64,000 nt of DNA, taken from assembly GCA_932521035.1 (NCBI GenBank), contig OW051497.1, positions 11,966,001-12,030,000 on the forward strand, in the 5' to 3' direction. The stretch is from Oscheius dolichura (taxonomy: Eukaryota > Nematoda > Chromadorea > Rhabditida > Rhabditidae). The number at the start of each line of letters is the position of its first letter. Within the stretch, counting starts at the first letter, position 1. The notes beneath the pieces are model-generated. The model made no database searches and was not told the origin of the DNA. It saw only the letters and a program-made list of their open reading frames with translations. The position numbers and the translations under genes were made by a program. This document shows, in pieces, positions 37,406 to 48,319 of this stretch.

Positions 37406-37831
37406 CTAGGCGACAAAATTCCCCGGTGAGGACGGATAATGGGCAAAAAGGTGCGACTCGTCTCTTAGAAACGGCTTCGTTGTCAGACCAATTAGAGCGA
37501 CTTTTGATGAGTTGCTCACCCATGAAAAGTGGTGGTAGAAGGATTGTTGGAAACCAGGGGGATGTCTTCCAGGTCCATGAGGTTCACGGCTTCCAAAGGT
37601 CGGTCCTCGTGACGGCGCTCCAGCAAACATTTCTCAACAAGGGGACGGAATCTGAAAGCTGTTGTTTTTACACGTATTGTATTGATCTCTTGGGAGTAAA
37701 CTGTAAAGAGAATAAAGAACTCACTCAGTATTTTGACACGCGAAGTCGAATATAGCCATATCCAGACTCAGATCATAGTCTAGAGCTGGACAATCCGCGG
37801 TGCTCATGAAGAAATAAGCGAATTTCTCCAT
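37406..37831 (-). CDS. Small orphan protein upstream of a co-oriented neighbour
   Basis: Three exons, 37725-37831, 37520-37651 and 37406-37463, give 98 residues starting MEKFAYFFMSTADCPALDY. Exon 2 is charged (PLVEKCLLERRHEDRPLEAV, MDLEDIPLVSNN) and ends at a GTGAGC donor. Exon 3 follows a TTTCTAAG acceptor and ends GNFVA-stop, with the TAG forming part of a GCCTAG that could also be a splice acceptor for the next gene. Exon 3 is the least certain part. No domain recognised. Confidence 0.5.
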
Positions 37832-38102
37832 TTATGCAACCTGCAATTTCTCAGATGATCAAAGCCATAGGCCTGCAGAGTAAAACAAACAAAATCTCAT
37901 GGTAATTGCTCATAGCGTGAGAAAGTTGGAGGGGTAATAAGGAAAGAAATGTTTCAAAACGGGGAGAAAAGGTTTATTAGAAGTTCCATTTTGTGAAGAG
38001 ATGAATCACATCTTTCTACAAGTGTAGCTCTGGATAATGAGCAGTTGACTGGGACAGACAGGGGAAGCTTTTGGTCGAAATTGCACCGATAACGCGAAGA
38101 GG

Positions 38103-38423
38103 TCAACTCTGTATATAAGCAGAGGTAAGCGATATCCCCCAACAGATGAACACAACAACAGTCCAAAATAAAGCAACACCCACTTGACCAATAAAAACAG
38201 TGACGATATCTTTCCCTGTTTCATTGGTATTTGCATCTAGCGTAAATAACAGTTTCATTGACATTCCTGCATACAAAGAAGTCTCGAGGAAATGAGTTAG
38301 TAGGCCTTTCTGCTTGTAGGAAGACCGGATACGGACGGTTTTTATCCTGTATTTACAAAAGGAAACTATTTCGCAAATGTTCTTCAATGAAGTGATTTTG
38401 GAGGGGAGTAGATATAAGTGCAT
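38103..38423 (-). CDS. Possible small membrane protein
   Basis: A 106-codon open frame from ATG 38421-38423. The first half is basic (KYRIKTVRIRSSYKQKG); the second has a long hydrophobic run, TVFIGQVGVALFWTVVVFIC, followed by WGISLTSAYI. TTTGTAAATACAG inside it could be an acceptor, so the real start may be a later ATG. One or two membrane segments are plausible. There is no family match and no splice partner, so the call is weak. Confidence 0.3.
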   Translation of the reverse strand: MHLYLLPSKITSLKNICEIVSFCKYRIKTVRIRSSYKQKGLLTHFLETSLYAGMSMKLLFTLDANTNETGKDIVTVFIGQVGVALFWTVVVFICWGISLTSAYIQS

Positions 38424-39302
38424 GCCCAGGGCCAGCTAGCTGCTAGCAGGATAAAAACAACACCAGCTGAGGGATTGCCAGCGCCTTGTATGATCGGGAA
38501 AATTCGAACCGAATGAGATAAACATGGCTTTACTCGGATAGTTTACATGTTGAGTCACAGATTGATCACTTGATATGCCCTTCGCCCACTCCTCAGTCGA
38601 CAGATGAAGATGACGTTACGTCTGCCAACAGTCGGGGACGTGTACTGATGCACGCGTACATCAGGAAACCTGCGCCAGTCCATGTATTAGGAGATCCTCC
38701 TCGTTCATCAGGAGACATATTTCCCTATTTTGCGTATTACCCTGGCATTTTTATCGCCCCTGGGCTACCTCCAAATGCATTCTTTTTGGGCAGAATAAGG
38801 GCAGAATTAGCTTAATTTTCGGGATCGTAATTCAATAGAACTTTTTCTTATCAGACCTGTAACGAAACAAACCCGGGAAGGGGTAGAACTGGATCCGACT
38901 AGAACTAGTGAGGTACGACCCCGAGTGTTTATCACAGTTCTCGATCTATGAATTGGATCTCTATTGATAACTTTACCCTGTATGACTTACAGGAGAAGAA
39001 AAAGATTACCCTTTACGATCTATTAGGGAATCCAATCGTATTTTGCCTTCATAGAACCCCTTATTTTGATTGAACTCCTTTAATTACACTGAACCGAGTC
39101 GAGACTTTAATATGAACCGTGGACAAAGGGATTCTTCTCTTATCTCCAAGAGCAGAAAGGATAGAAAGAATGTAATTGAGCGCAACATTCTCTAAAAAGG
39201 ATTGAGTTGTTGTATTCTATGCACACCGAGCTGTATTTCAAAATTTACCCTGTCAGATAGGTGCAACAAGGCGCAACGCGATGAGGACGTGGCTTGATGG
39301 GA
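38424..39302. other. Spacer before duplication copy B
   Basis: No confident gene. An open frame at 38570-38815 (+) follows a CTCCTCAG-like site and contains STDEDDVTSANSRGR, but it lacks an ATG and any partner exon. The remainder is AT-rich. Confidence 0.35.
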
Positions 39303-40609
39303 AAAACTCGAATAACCTCATGAGGTACAAATGAGGTGTCGTTTTGTAGCGCATCGTCTGCTGATCACGGTGCCGTTGTTCATATCCTCGGGGCATTCCG
39401 TATACGGGAGTAATGGTCATTTGACAGAAATCGTTGGATCCTGTCAAGTTGACAAGCGATTGACAGGATCGACTCATTTCCCAGTCAGTCTTCAAGCTGC
39501 GGAGGCCGAAGGCGGTCGGCCTTCTTTTCTTCCTGGAGGATGCTGGAGCTGTAGCTGCTGAGTTCCCGGACCATCAGGATGGGCTGAAGATGCGCTGTAG
39601 CCGTAGCTGGAAGAAGAACAATGGCATCCTTACGACGAATGGAGGAGCGCGCTGAGCACAAGTGGCGTCTATAGTGCGAAGTTGGGTCCAGGACGCTCCG
39701 GATCAGGAATTCAAGAAACTGTAATCATTCGTTCACGAATACGATCAAAAAGGAGATTATGACGACTGGAGCTGAGCACAAGTGGCGTCTATAGTGCGCT
39801 TGAGCACAAGTGGCGTCTATAGTGCGAAGTTGGGTCCAGGAAGCACCTGAACAGGAATACAAGAAGCTATCATCCTTCCCGCAGAAGACCAGGAATACGA
39901 CGCCAAAGGATACTACGACGAATGGCGAAGCAACGCTGAGCACAAGTGGCGTCTATAGTGCGCTTGAGCACAAGTGGCGTCTATAGTGCGAAGTTGGGTC
40001 CAGGACGCTCCGGATCAGGAATTCAAGAAACTGTAATCATTCGTCCACGAATACGATCAAAAAGGAGATTATGACGATTGGAGGAACAGCTTGAGCACAA
40101 GTGGCGTCTATAGTGCGAAGTTGGGTCCAGGAGGCACCTGAACAGGAATTCAAGAAGCTGTAATCAATCCTGCAGAAGACCAAGAATATCAGGAGAATGA
40201 CTACTACGACTGCATGGATGAAAGCGCCTGAGTACAAGTGGCGTCTATAGTGCGAGGTGGGCACCCAGGAAGCTGCTTCAGACGAAGGATAGAGCTACTG
40301 TTGGAAGTAAGAATAACTTCACCATCCCTCCGGAAGACCAAGTCTACCAGGAGAAATGGTACTACAACCAACACTTCAAGCAAGGAGGAAACAATGTGCT
40401 ACGGCTATGGAAGTACTGGTGGAAAGAACTGCTGAGCACAAGTGGAGTCTACAGTGCATCTCGGCATGCAGTTAAAGAAGAACAACCGGCATGGAAATGG
40501 TTAGATCATTCCCTCAGAAGACCAAGGATGCCACGAGAAATGCTACGACATGAACAACACGCTTCATGCAAAGAAGAAAAAAGTTTCGACAAAAGGAATA
40601 AAGTTATAC
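39303..40609. repeat. Segmental duplication copy B with tandem repeats
   Basis: Direct copy of 33951-35360. The boundary is AAAAACTCGAATAACC on the left and AATAAAGTTATA on the right. It again has eight core units, near 39653, 39773, 39801, 39937, 39965, 40092, 40230 and 40433. The order of intervening segments differs slightly from copy A: the unit after 39653 is shortened and the doubled core occurs twice. This fits unequal exchange after duplication. Confidence 0.9.
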
Positions 40610-40812
40610 ACATTCATTTGTTATGAAAAATCTATATCTTACCAACGGCGTCGTTCGGACAGAGGGCTGAAAAGGAAATTTAGACATTCACAGTTAGTTA
40701 GTTCTGGAAATTGATACTCTGATCTTTTGAAATGAGAGCAATAAAGATTGTCCTTTGTGATCAAAACAACTGCAGACAGTTTATACACATTCATTTGTAC
40801 GTACATGAAAGC

Positions 40813-41621
40813 TTAGCAGTTGAAGTAAGAGGAAACCGATCTCGCCTCCCCAACTGTCCCGTGTTTAGTCTTGTCATATTCGAAGACTTGATTCTGTGTG
40901 TAGATCTGTCCTCGCCCATTGTTCCACTCAGAAACACCCCGTACTCTGTCAGGCAGCCCTTCGAAATAGCTACTGATCCTTCCGGTCATCAGCGACTTGT
41001 TCCAGTACTCGTCGTACAGGGCAAACATTCCCCCGCTCTGAACAGTTTGGCCGTTAGGCCGGATATCAGTCCTGCTTACCGACAAGACCATTTGATGCCC
41101 ATCGTGCCAACGAATAGCAGCGTTAGGAGAAAAGGAAATACTGTCTGGAAGGTCCTTTGGATAGTCATGAGCCATTGTGAATTTTGAGCCACTCTTTCTA
41201 AATGCATACACCTGAAAAGGCTTTGTACAACATTCAAAAGAAATACCTTTCGTTCGTTGAAAAGAACAAGCAATTCCTTATCAGGATCGTATACAGCTCC
41301 TTTTGCTGGCGGAGCACCTGGGAAGAGATCTTCAACATCCGCTGAGGAAGTTACTCTATACCAAAACTAGTACAGAACTAAACGGGACTACCTGTTGTTG
41401 CGGACAGTGTAGACTTGGTTGCCATCAAAGAGGTACGAGTTGCCATCGACGGCGGCCATAGCATCAATTCGAGAAGGACAGCCTTCTCGGCTGCTTTTCT
41501 CTGCTTGCATTCTAAAGTACTGTTCGTTATGGGCAAAGGGAAGGCTACCTTTCTTGGGGAGTGCTTTGGTGCGAGCCATGAGACTTGGCCGGTACAGGGA
41601 CTGGGTGATCCCGGTGCCCAT
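40813..41621 (-). CDS. Hemopexin-repeat protein
   Basis: Exons 41392-41621 (or to the acceptor at 41646), 41247-41355 and 40813-41211 join in frame. Three hemopexin-like blades can be read: CPSRIDAMAAVDGNSYLFDG followed by QVYTVRNNR; DVEDLFPGAPPAKGAVYDP and LVLFNERKVYAFRKSGSKF; and YPKDLPDSISFSPNAAIRW, with EYWNKSLMTGRISSYFEGLP later. Such blades occur in matrix metalloproteinases and in protease-free extracellular proteins; no protease domain is present here. The first ATG in the exon (41619-41621) is not followed by a signal peptide. The gene just upstream supplies one but its frame does not join, so either the genes are separate and co-transcribed or my model misses an exon. Confidence 0.7.
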
Positions 41622-41844
41622 CGTCAGCAAAGGTTGACGCTGATGCCTAGAAGGAGGCCATACATTTAAATAAAATTGACTTCGTTAGCACAACTTATAA
41701 TAGTAAATAAGGGCGAGAAAGCTTCGGATGGATATATGCCAAATAAGCAAGACTGAACTTAAAACAATCATATGTAAGTAGATTTATGTGCCAATCAGAA
41801 GGTATTTACATGAGGAAGCAACAAAAAGTGTATTGATAGCGGTA

Positions 41845-42123
41845 TTATCCCCACCAACTTCCACTAACCCCACTGCCGACTCCTGTGTTTCTTGGAATGA
41901 AGATCTCGTCTCCCTCCTTGGGATTATGTCCGCCCTTCTCCACAACAACCCCTCGGCCGAGATTGGTCTTGGAAATGGGTCTCAATTCCCCGGAATCAGG
42001 ACGGGTCACGGGGTCCTAAACAGAAGATAACTGGAACAAGACGGCACTTACTGATCTGCTGCTGCCAAACAGACTAAAAGCTGTAGACAAAGAAACGAGA
42101 CAAAGAAGAAGAAGGAGTCGCAT
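41845..42123 (-). CDS. Small secreted protein
   Basis: Two exons, 42052-42123 and 41845-42015, give 80 residues. The start MRLLLLLCLVSLSTAFS is a clear signal peptide. The mature part is polar (VTRPDSGELRPISKTNLGRG, GGHNPKEGDEIFIPRN) and ends in a Gly/Ser tail, GVGSGVSGSWWG-stop. It lies about 220 nt upstream of the hemopexin-repeat gene in the same orientation and could be its missing 5' part. The only phase-compatible donor (GGG|GTTAGT) leads out of frame, so I keep it separate. Function unknown. Confidence 0.6.
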
Positions 42124-42474
42124 CCTGTTGACCGACACCGATGGAAACTCCCAATATCAAGTAATCTTCACGCTGATCAAAGTGGAAACCAGTTTCTCTG
42201 TATTTTTGTCTTCTTTTCGCCTTACGTGCCGTCACGGTGTAATTTCAAGACGGATGACTAACGGTCACCGCCTCAACTCGCCCAAGCCCAATGACTAAAC
42301 TCTTCCGGTATACCCTTTTTAATGTATTTATAATATATTCATTAAATGTAAATGAACTCTGACAATGATAACGAGAAATGACCATATATGGCCCAGATTA
42401 TGTGGGTTGGAATGAGAGGGGCAGTGTCATAAAAGGATTGACAAGTGAGCTTATCGGGAGCCGTCGTCGACCGC

Positions 42475-43117
42475 CTAAAGGAGCAGTAGAAATAGTGCGA
42501 ACGGTGTCCAGACGGCTAACGACACCGCCGCATTGCAGCCGTCTGTATCGCACGACTGCACGCAGCCCGTGTAATGAAGACCCTCGTATTTGAAGTGCCC
42601 GCAGTGGCTTATCCTTACTATTTCTGAAATTATATCTCTTTTTAATAAATACTTGAGAATAAGCTTACCGGTATCCGCTGTGAGAGTACCTGAGTCTAAT
42701 GCACACGTCCGAATGATCATTGTCTTTGAAGAATTGTCGGCTAAATTACAATATAACAAAAACATGGAGTTCCTACCTCTGTAGCCGTTTATCTTTATAC
42801 AATGATCGGCTGGGAAGAGTCCCTGACGGCCCTTCTTGAAAGTGAAACATGGATGATGATAGTTGGCTATTGCGCCAGGATCGCGCTCCTGAATATTCAT
42901 TATGGGAAAAAGTAGCCTATAATACCTTGCTAGCTGCTTCTACTGTGCTGTTGAAAGGATCTTCACAGTCCCTATTTTGCCCGTCGAATGAGCTACACAC
43001 AAAGCACCCGATCCCTTCTGATACTGTAACGAGTTCTTTAGCTTCGAGGGATTTTTGACTACCTGGAAGGACGATGAGCAGAAGGAGCAGTTGAAAGGGC
43101 GGGGCACGCCAAGCCAT
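42475..43117 (-). CDS. Ly6/Quiver-type GPI-anchored protein
   Basis: Five exons: 43063-43117, 42926-43017, 42777-42888, 42669-42740 and 42475-42623 (159 residues). It starts MAWRAPPFQLLLLLIVLP, a signal peptide. The mature part has the three-finger pattern: GIGCFVCSSFDGQNRDCEDPF, PCFTF, DHCIKI, RTCAL, GCVQSCDTDGCN. A hydrophobic C-terminus (LAVWTPFALFLLLL) is typical of GPI attachment. GCFVCSS...CEDPFN resembles the Quiver/Sleepless group, which modulates K+ channels and acetylcholine receptors in flies; this role here is inference. Intron 1 (45 nt) is stop-free and a multiple of three. Confidence 0.82.
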
Positions 43118-43382
43118 ACGCGCACCCCGTCTTTCAAACGGCTGCCAGTCTGTCGAGCCTCACGACGTGCCGACTACGTTGACGCGGCGTGTGGTATCCT
43201 CCACGGCTATCTGCTGCTTACGTCAAATGTGGAGACGTGTGTAAGCAGCCGGCGGTATGGAGACCCCTCTATTTGTAGGTATTTATTCTGAAAGCGTTCT
43301 GACGGAGTCACATGCCAGAGGGTAAAAAGCAATTGGAAGAGGCTACCGCATAGGAGCTATCACAGACACTGCCACGTTCGGA

Positions 43383-43752
43383 ATGAGATTTCGGCTTTTA
43401 TTAGCTTTTGGCCTGCAAAGCTTCGTCCTCTTATTAGCGAAAAACACAAAAAGGGAACGACTCCCAGAGAGGAGCCTGCAAATGTGGTCCATAAACACCG
43501 ACGACACGTGTGCAGCAGATGTATGCTTCTTTTAATGCACCGGGGGGAGACAATTTTAAGCTAGACAGAATATGTTTGGACACTGAGAAAGGTAGAGAGG
43601 AGAGACACATGGCCATAGTCCAACTTTGGGGCAGGTTCGAGAGGAAGTTCATCCAGACACAGGGGTCCGATAATCTACGGGCAAGTGCTGCCCTCGAGAA
43701 TAAAAGAAAGGGCCTGGGAGCCTTTGTTGCATGTTGTATTGTGTTCGGTTGA
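43383..43752 (+). CDS. Putative small secreted protein
   Basis: Two exons, 43383-43520 and 43561-43752, joined by a 40-nt intron (GAT|GTATGC...TTTTAAG), give 109 residues. It starts MRFRLLLAFGLQSFVLLLA, a signal peptide. The mature part has DTCAAD, RICLDTEKGREER and FVACCIVFG with charged helical sequence between. The frame is open on both sides and the junction is phase 0, but the acceptor lacks a long pyrimidine tract and there is no family match. Confidence 0.45.
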
Positions 43753-46700
43753 AAAACGAGCCTAGGTAATTATTCTCATAGGTTAAAAGTAGTGCTGAAA
43801 AATGTCTAAAACTTGCGGAACGGGGGCCTTCAAAAACCCATAGCCTACAACAGAATGTTGTCGTCGCGAGAATCAGAGAATGCTCTCTTTTAGGGCAATC
43901 CGTTAAACAGGTAATAAAATCGCCTATTTTGACAACTTCCTAAACTATTCGACTGAATTAAATTACAGCCTGAAATAGGCAACATCATCAAACGCTCTGA
44001 GCTCTGTTTTCGGCGTGCCGAGAACTTTGGCCAAACATGATAAAAAGAAGAGCTAAATGATGGCCGACAAGAGGACCCAGTGGAATTCGGGTGACCCTCT
44101 GGAGAACGCGCCATTTCCTGCTGTTAGGAACATTGTGACTCTTTGTCGTCGCTAATTACATACAAAAAAAAGAGAGAAAGAGAGAAAGAAAGTGTTGAGA
44201 AGGAGCAGCACCAATGCTTACGGAGAGAAATAACTGATTTGCAAATTCCGTACGCTATAGAATAATGACGTCAGCGCTACCTAAACAAAGGCGAATATTG
44301 GATTTCACGCACTGCCGTGTGGCTGATATTTTGACGGGGCGAGAGATTTCTTACAAGAGTTTGTAAATAAAAGGGCAATTGCTAGTGTGGATTCTGTCGC
44401 GTCGCTGGTTCCTAGTCGGAAGGATCGTTGACATTTCCATGTGTGGGAATACATAACGGACGGATTTATCACCCGGCTCCTGGGAAACTACGCCGAGGTG
44501 TGAAAATGGACAAAGAGCAACGACAGAATCAACTAGCGTTGTCAATGGGAACGTTAAGAGAAGCGCGTTCTGTCTAAGGGGAAGACATTTGAAATTCAAT
44601 GGTGGGGGAGGCACCCACTCTCTGCCCTTAACTAATCCTACGGAACAAATCACCCCCATTCGTAATGCAGAGAGAACAAGGAATTTACCGAGAACGGGAG
44701 GCTAATCTTAACTGCTAGTAGACAGAGAGAGAGAGAGAGACGGGGAGACATTCTGGGGTAGCATTGGGGTATCGGGGCACAACAACTAATAAGCGAAATA
44801 ACCGCCGGTGGTCCTAACCCAAAATTGGCACTTGCACCGTGGTTTGTGGGGTCGGGGGCGCCCAGGATTCCAATGAGTTTTCACCAGAAGCGCCCTCTCC
44901 CCGTTGTCTGCTATCGCGGAAATAGAATAGAAGTGGTGGCTCCGTCAATTACCCTCTCTAAAGGAGGAAATCGGAGATTGCGATCCTCAAATGTTATTTG
45001 GATACGTAGCGCGATCAAGAAGGGGGCTGCTATTCTGTCCGAGCTACTATTGTCGTCTAATTAACAGGATCCGCTGGGAATAACGATTCCCTCTATCCAT
45101 CAAATTGTGGAAGACAAGGAAAATAACGTAAGCAGCACGAAATAAAGTGGAAAATCCAATTCACGCACGGAGGGTCAATGCATAAAATAGAACCACATGC
45201 GGAATCGGGGAATGCGGAACATTTCTGGAGTCGTACAGGCTAACTTGATAAGCGCTAAGAGCTATTTAATTTCCTACGCGCCCTGATTGCAAAATTAATA
45301 TCCTGAAGGGGGGAAACAAATAATTTCCAACGGAGACCAGAGAAAACAAGGTTATTACGAGACAGCTCTACGTCAAAAACAAAAGTCAATACAACCCCAG
45401 GGCCCACAAAAACTAATTTGAATAAAATAGAATGCTGGGAGGGTAGCAAAATGCCGCGTTGACATACCTCCGAAGAAAATCGATAGACGCCTGGGGGGCT
45501 CAGCAAGACTCCGGTCCGGCTGAGAAGTAAGGACCTTAGGTCCGAAGTTAGCGGCCTTTTAACTTTGTTCCAGGTTTAGACATCACCTTTTCCCTTTTAT
45601 GCATTTATGGGGCTACGGCTCACGTCAACGGTTGACGATCTAATGAACTCATGCGGATTATAATTGGATTTGTTAATTATGTCTCCGGGCATGAAAGGAG
45701 TTCATTTTAAATTTCCTTTTTAATAATGTTCTGCTCATAAGCTGTACACGTTTCTTCTGTTTTCTGGTTATCCAGACTTTCCAGCAATCGGACGGATTAA
45801 AGGAATTCGCCAATTTACATCAGTGAAATTGAACACCGAACGAACGGACAAGCTGAGCAATGAGCAGGGATCACGTATGATAACATCCACAAAAGGGGGA
45901 GTCAAAACTTTCCGCAATATTTTGACCACCGGATGCCAGCTGCCGATCTAACCGACCACACCGCATCCTTGTCACTCATGGGGATAAGTAGGCTATTAGC
46001 GTTTTGTCATAATGGCCCGAGATAAAACGACGATAAACTATGGAATATAAATAGAACAGAGAGAAGGATTCACTAGAAGTAGAAGGAGCACGGCTTTACT
46101 TATGGCAAGGGTAGAAGTTTGAAGAAGAAAGAGGACCCGCCCGGGGATAGAATGTCGTCTCGAAGTGTCGTCTGAGGTTGTAACAATAAGGAAACAACTC
46201 GCGATCAATCTGCCGCGTTCGGCAGCTCTGTCGACGTTCGTTCAAAAACCCGCTCGTTCATCACTCAAAGCTCTTCGAAATGACAAATCAACGTGAGCCG
46301 ATTTCACGTCCCTCAAGGGCAGTTCTTGACGCGGGTAACATAAATTAATCTTTAAAAGAACATTAAAAAATTCAAAAAGTGAGAGTAATCTTTTCTCTCA
46401 GAATATAACGAGGCAAGATTGCCCACCACTCCCTAAGTGTGGGTAGAGTAGTCAAAAAGAGGATGTGGGCAGTTTGTGTAAGAGGTTGGCCTACTGCCCG
46501 CTTAATAGCAATTTTCTACATCTCGGGTTACGGACACGCTTTATAGAGGTTTACTAGGAAAGAAATGAAATAACATGAGAATGGATAAAGCCCTGAGAAT
46601 AGTTAACATCATGGAAATACCCAGGAAGTGCATGGGGTCCACTACACGACTCTTTTGTTGCTAAGAATTGCATATGGTTGAATGTGGTGAGGCGTCGGTG

Positions 46701-47240
46701 GAGAACGGGCGGCGCTTGAATAATTCAGCCTTCTTGGCCAATGAATTATGTACGAAAGCTGCTGAGAGTGCCTGTTGGTAGCCGAACCTGGGCAGGTTGC
46801 ATGCAGGGCAGAAGGATCGAGTGAATCAAAAGGGCATGCCAATTCCCAAAGTTTCTAGTTTACTTGAAATATGAAACTGCCTGTTCACCTAGTAGTATAC
46901 AGTTGATGTTGATATTTTTTGAGGAAACGATGTATTTCATATGCCATTAAAATGTCTAACGCCTGCATGGGAACATCACCCAGCAAACAAAAAACTGCTT
47001 TTCCGTCTCTGCACGTAAACTCCTGAATAATTCTGAATGAAGACGCTCAGCTAATCACGTCTTCCATTAAAGACGTCTGTCAAAGGGAACCAACCTCGAC
47101 AAGACCATTTGTTAATTGAAACATGTCTACCAATGAGAAATAGATATGTAAAATTTATAACCTTTCATCACATTATATGAGCAAGAAGAAATGCAAAAGG
47201 AAAGACCCACACCCATTGAAATAGAGGCACTATATATACA
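43753..47240. other. Large intergenic region, no gene seen
   Basis: About 3.5 kb without recognised exons. A GA-rich run (AGAGAGAAAGAGAGAAAG) lies near 44172 and AGAGAGAGAGAGAGA near 44725. A 102-codon open frame at 44351-44659 (-) has no splice or family support. The right part is AT-rich. Confidence 0.45.
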
Positions 47241-47808
47241 TTATAAAGCTTTGACCGTGTTTTCTCTTGTCCACGAAAATCCATAGATCATTCCTTCTCT
47301 TTTCGACAAAAGCGGTATGTCATTGAACTCGAATTTGACTGTTTTTCCTTTGGGTGTCTTCGGAAGGGCGAGTGGGTGAGAACCAATAGAATTAGGAAGA
47401 GGGAACGGCTTGGATCTGTCCTGAAACACGAAGGTGTTAATTCTAAGGAGGTAAACCAACAATTAAAGGATCTTCTGGAGCAATCATGTCGGCTGCACTC
47501 TCTGAGTTCTTTAAAATATCCTTTGAATTGGCGACTTTCGTTCCTTTGACCATTTCCAGCTCCCTAAACAAGTAAATCTTCATAATTTTAATGTACAAAA
47601 CTCACTGGGCCATTTTATCCAATTCTCTACATAAATTTAACTTGTCCGCTTCGCTCTAAACATATACTTTTTCTAAAATTACAATGGAATATCCTACCTT
47701 CTCAATAATATCCAATATTCTCGATTCCAGATCTTCATTTCTACATTTTAAAACTTTGTACTGCTCTTCCAGAAGCTTATATTTCATAGACGAATAATCA
47801 TTTTCCAT
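47241..47808 (-). CDS. Small coiled-coil protein, unknown
   Basis: Four exons, 47698-47808, 47606-47655, 47461-47563 and 47241-47420, give 147 residues. It starts MENDYSSMKYKLLEEQYKVL and continues as charged heptad-like helix through SEADKLNLCRELDKMAQELE (residues 1-65). A Pro-rich part follows (PFPLPNSIGSHPLALPKTPKG), then FEFNDIPLLSKREGMIYGFSW. No signal peptide. It lies downstream of alpha-SNAP on the same strand, about 510 bp away. I do not recognise the family. Confidence 0.7.
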
Positions 47809-48319
47809 TCGTAACGGCACTGAAAATATTAAAATAGAAAAGCGGCTCCGTGTACAGCTAATAAAACAAGCGCGCTGTTGAAAAGTACACTTCATCAATA
47901 AAATTAATTTTGTCACCTGCTCTGCTTGTGCACAACAGCGTTTATCGAAAACAGCATAAATCATTTAGGCATTTCTGCATAATAAAAAATACCTGCAGAA
48001 TTAATGCGAAAATTGGCAACTGGACGGATATGTTATGGATATTACAAATTTTATGATGCAGGTTTGCTTACCGCCAAAATGTTTTCCAAAATTAGATGGG
48101 CACACATTTACCCACAAACGAGGTGCATTCGAAGAGGTATTTTATACTTTATTTGCTATATTCACGAGTTTCTTCATGCACACAATATTCAATAAATAAA
48201 TAATTAGCAAGTGAACATCTGAGAATGTTTTTAAGATACCATAAAAGCCAAAAAAAGGTAAAATAACAATCACAACACTTATATCCTTTAAATGACACGC
48301 CATTGCAAATTGCCAAAGC

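Noticed and set aside
38570-38815. 81-codon + strand frame with STDEDDVTSANSRGR
   Set aside because: No ATG, no partner exon and no conserved motif; listed only as spacer.
40732-41187. 151-codon + strand frame
   Set aside because: It is the antisense shadow of the hemopexin-repeat exon on the - strand.
44351-44659. 102-codon - strand frame
   Set aside because: No splice context, no domain, isolated in a 3.5-kb non-coding stretch.
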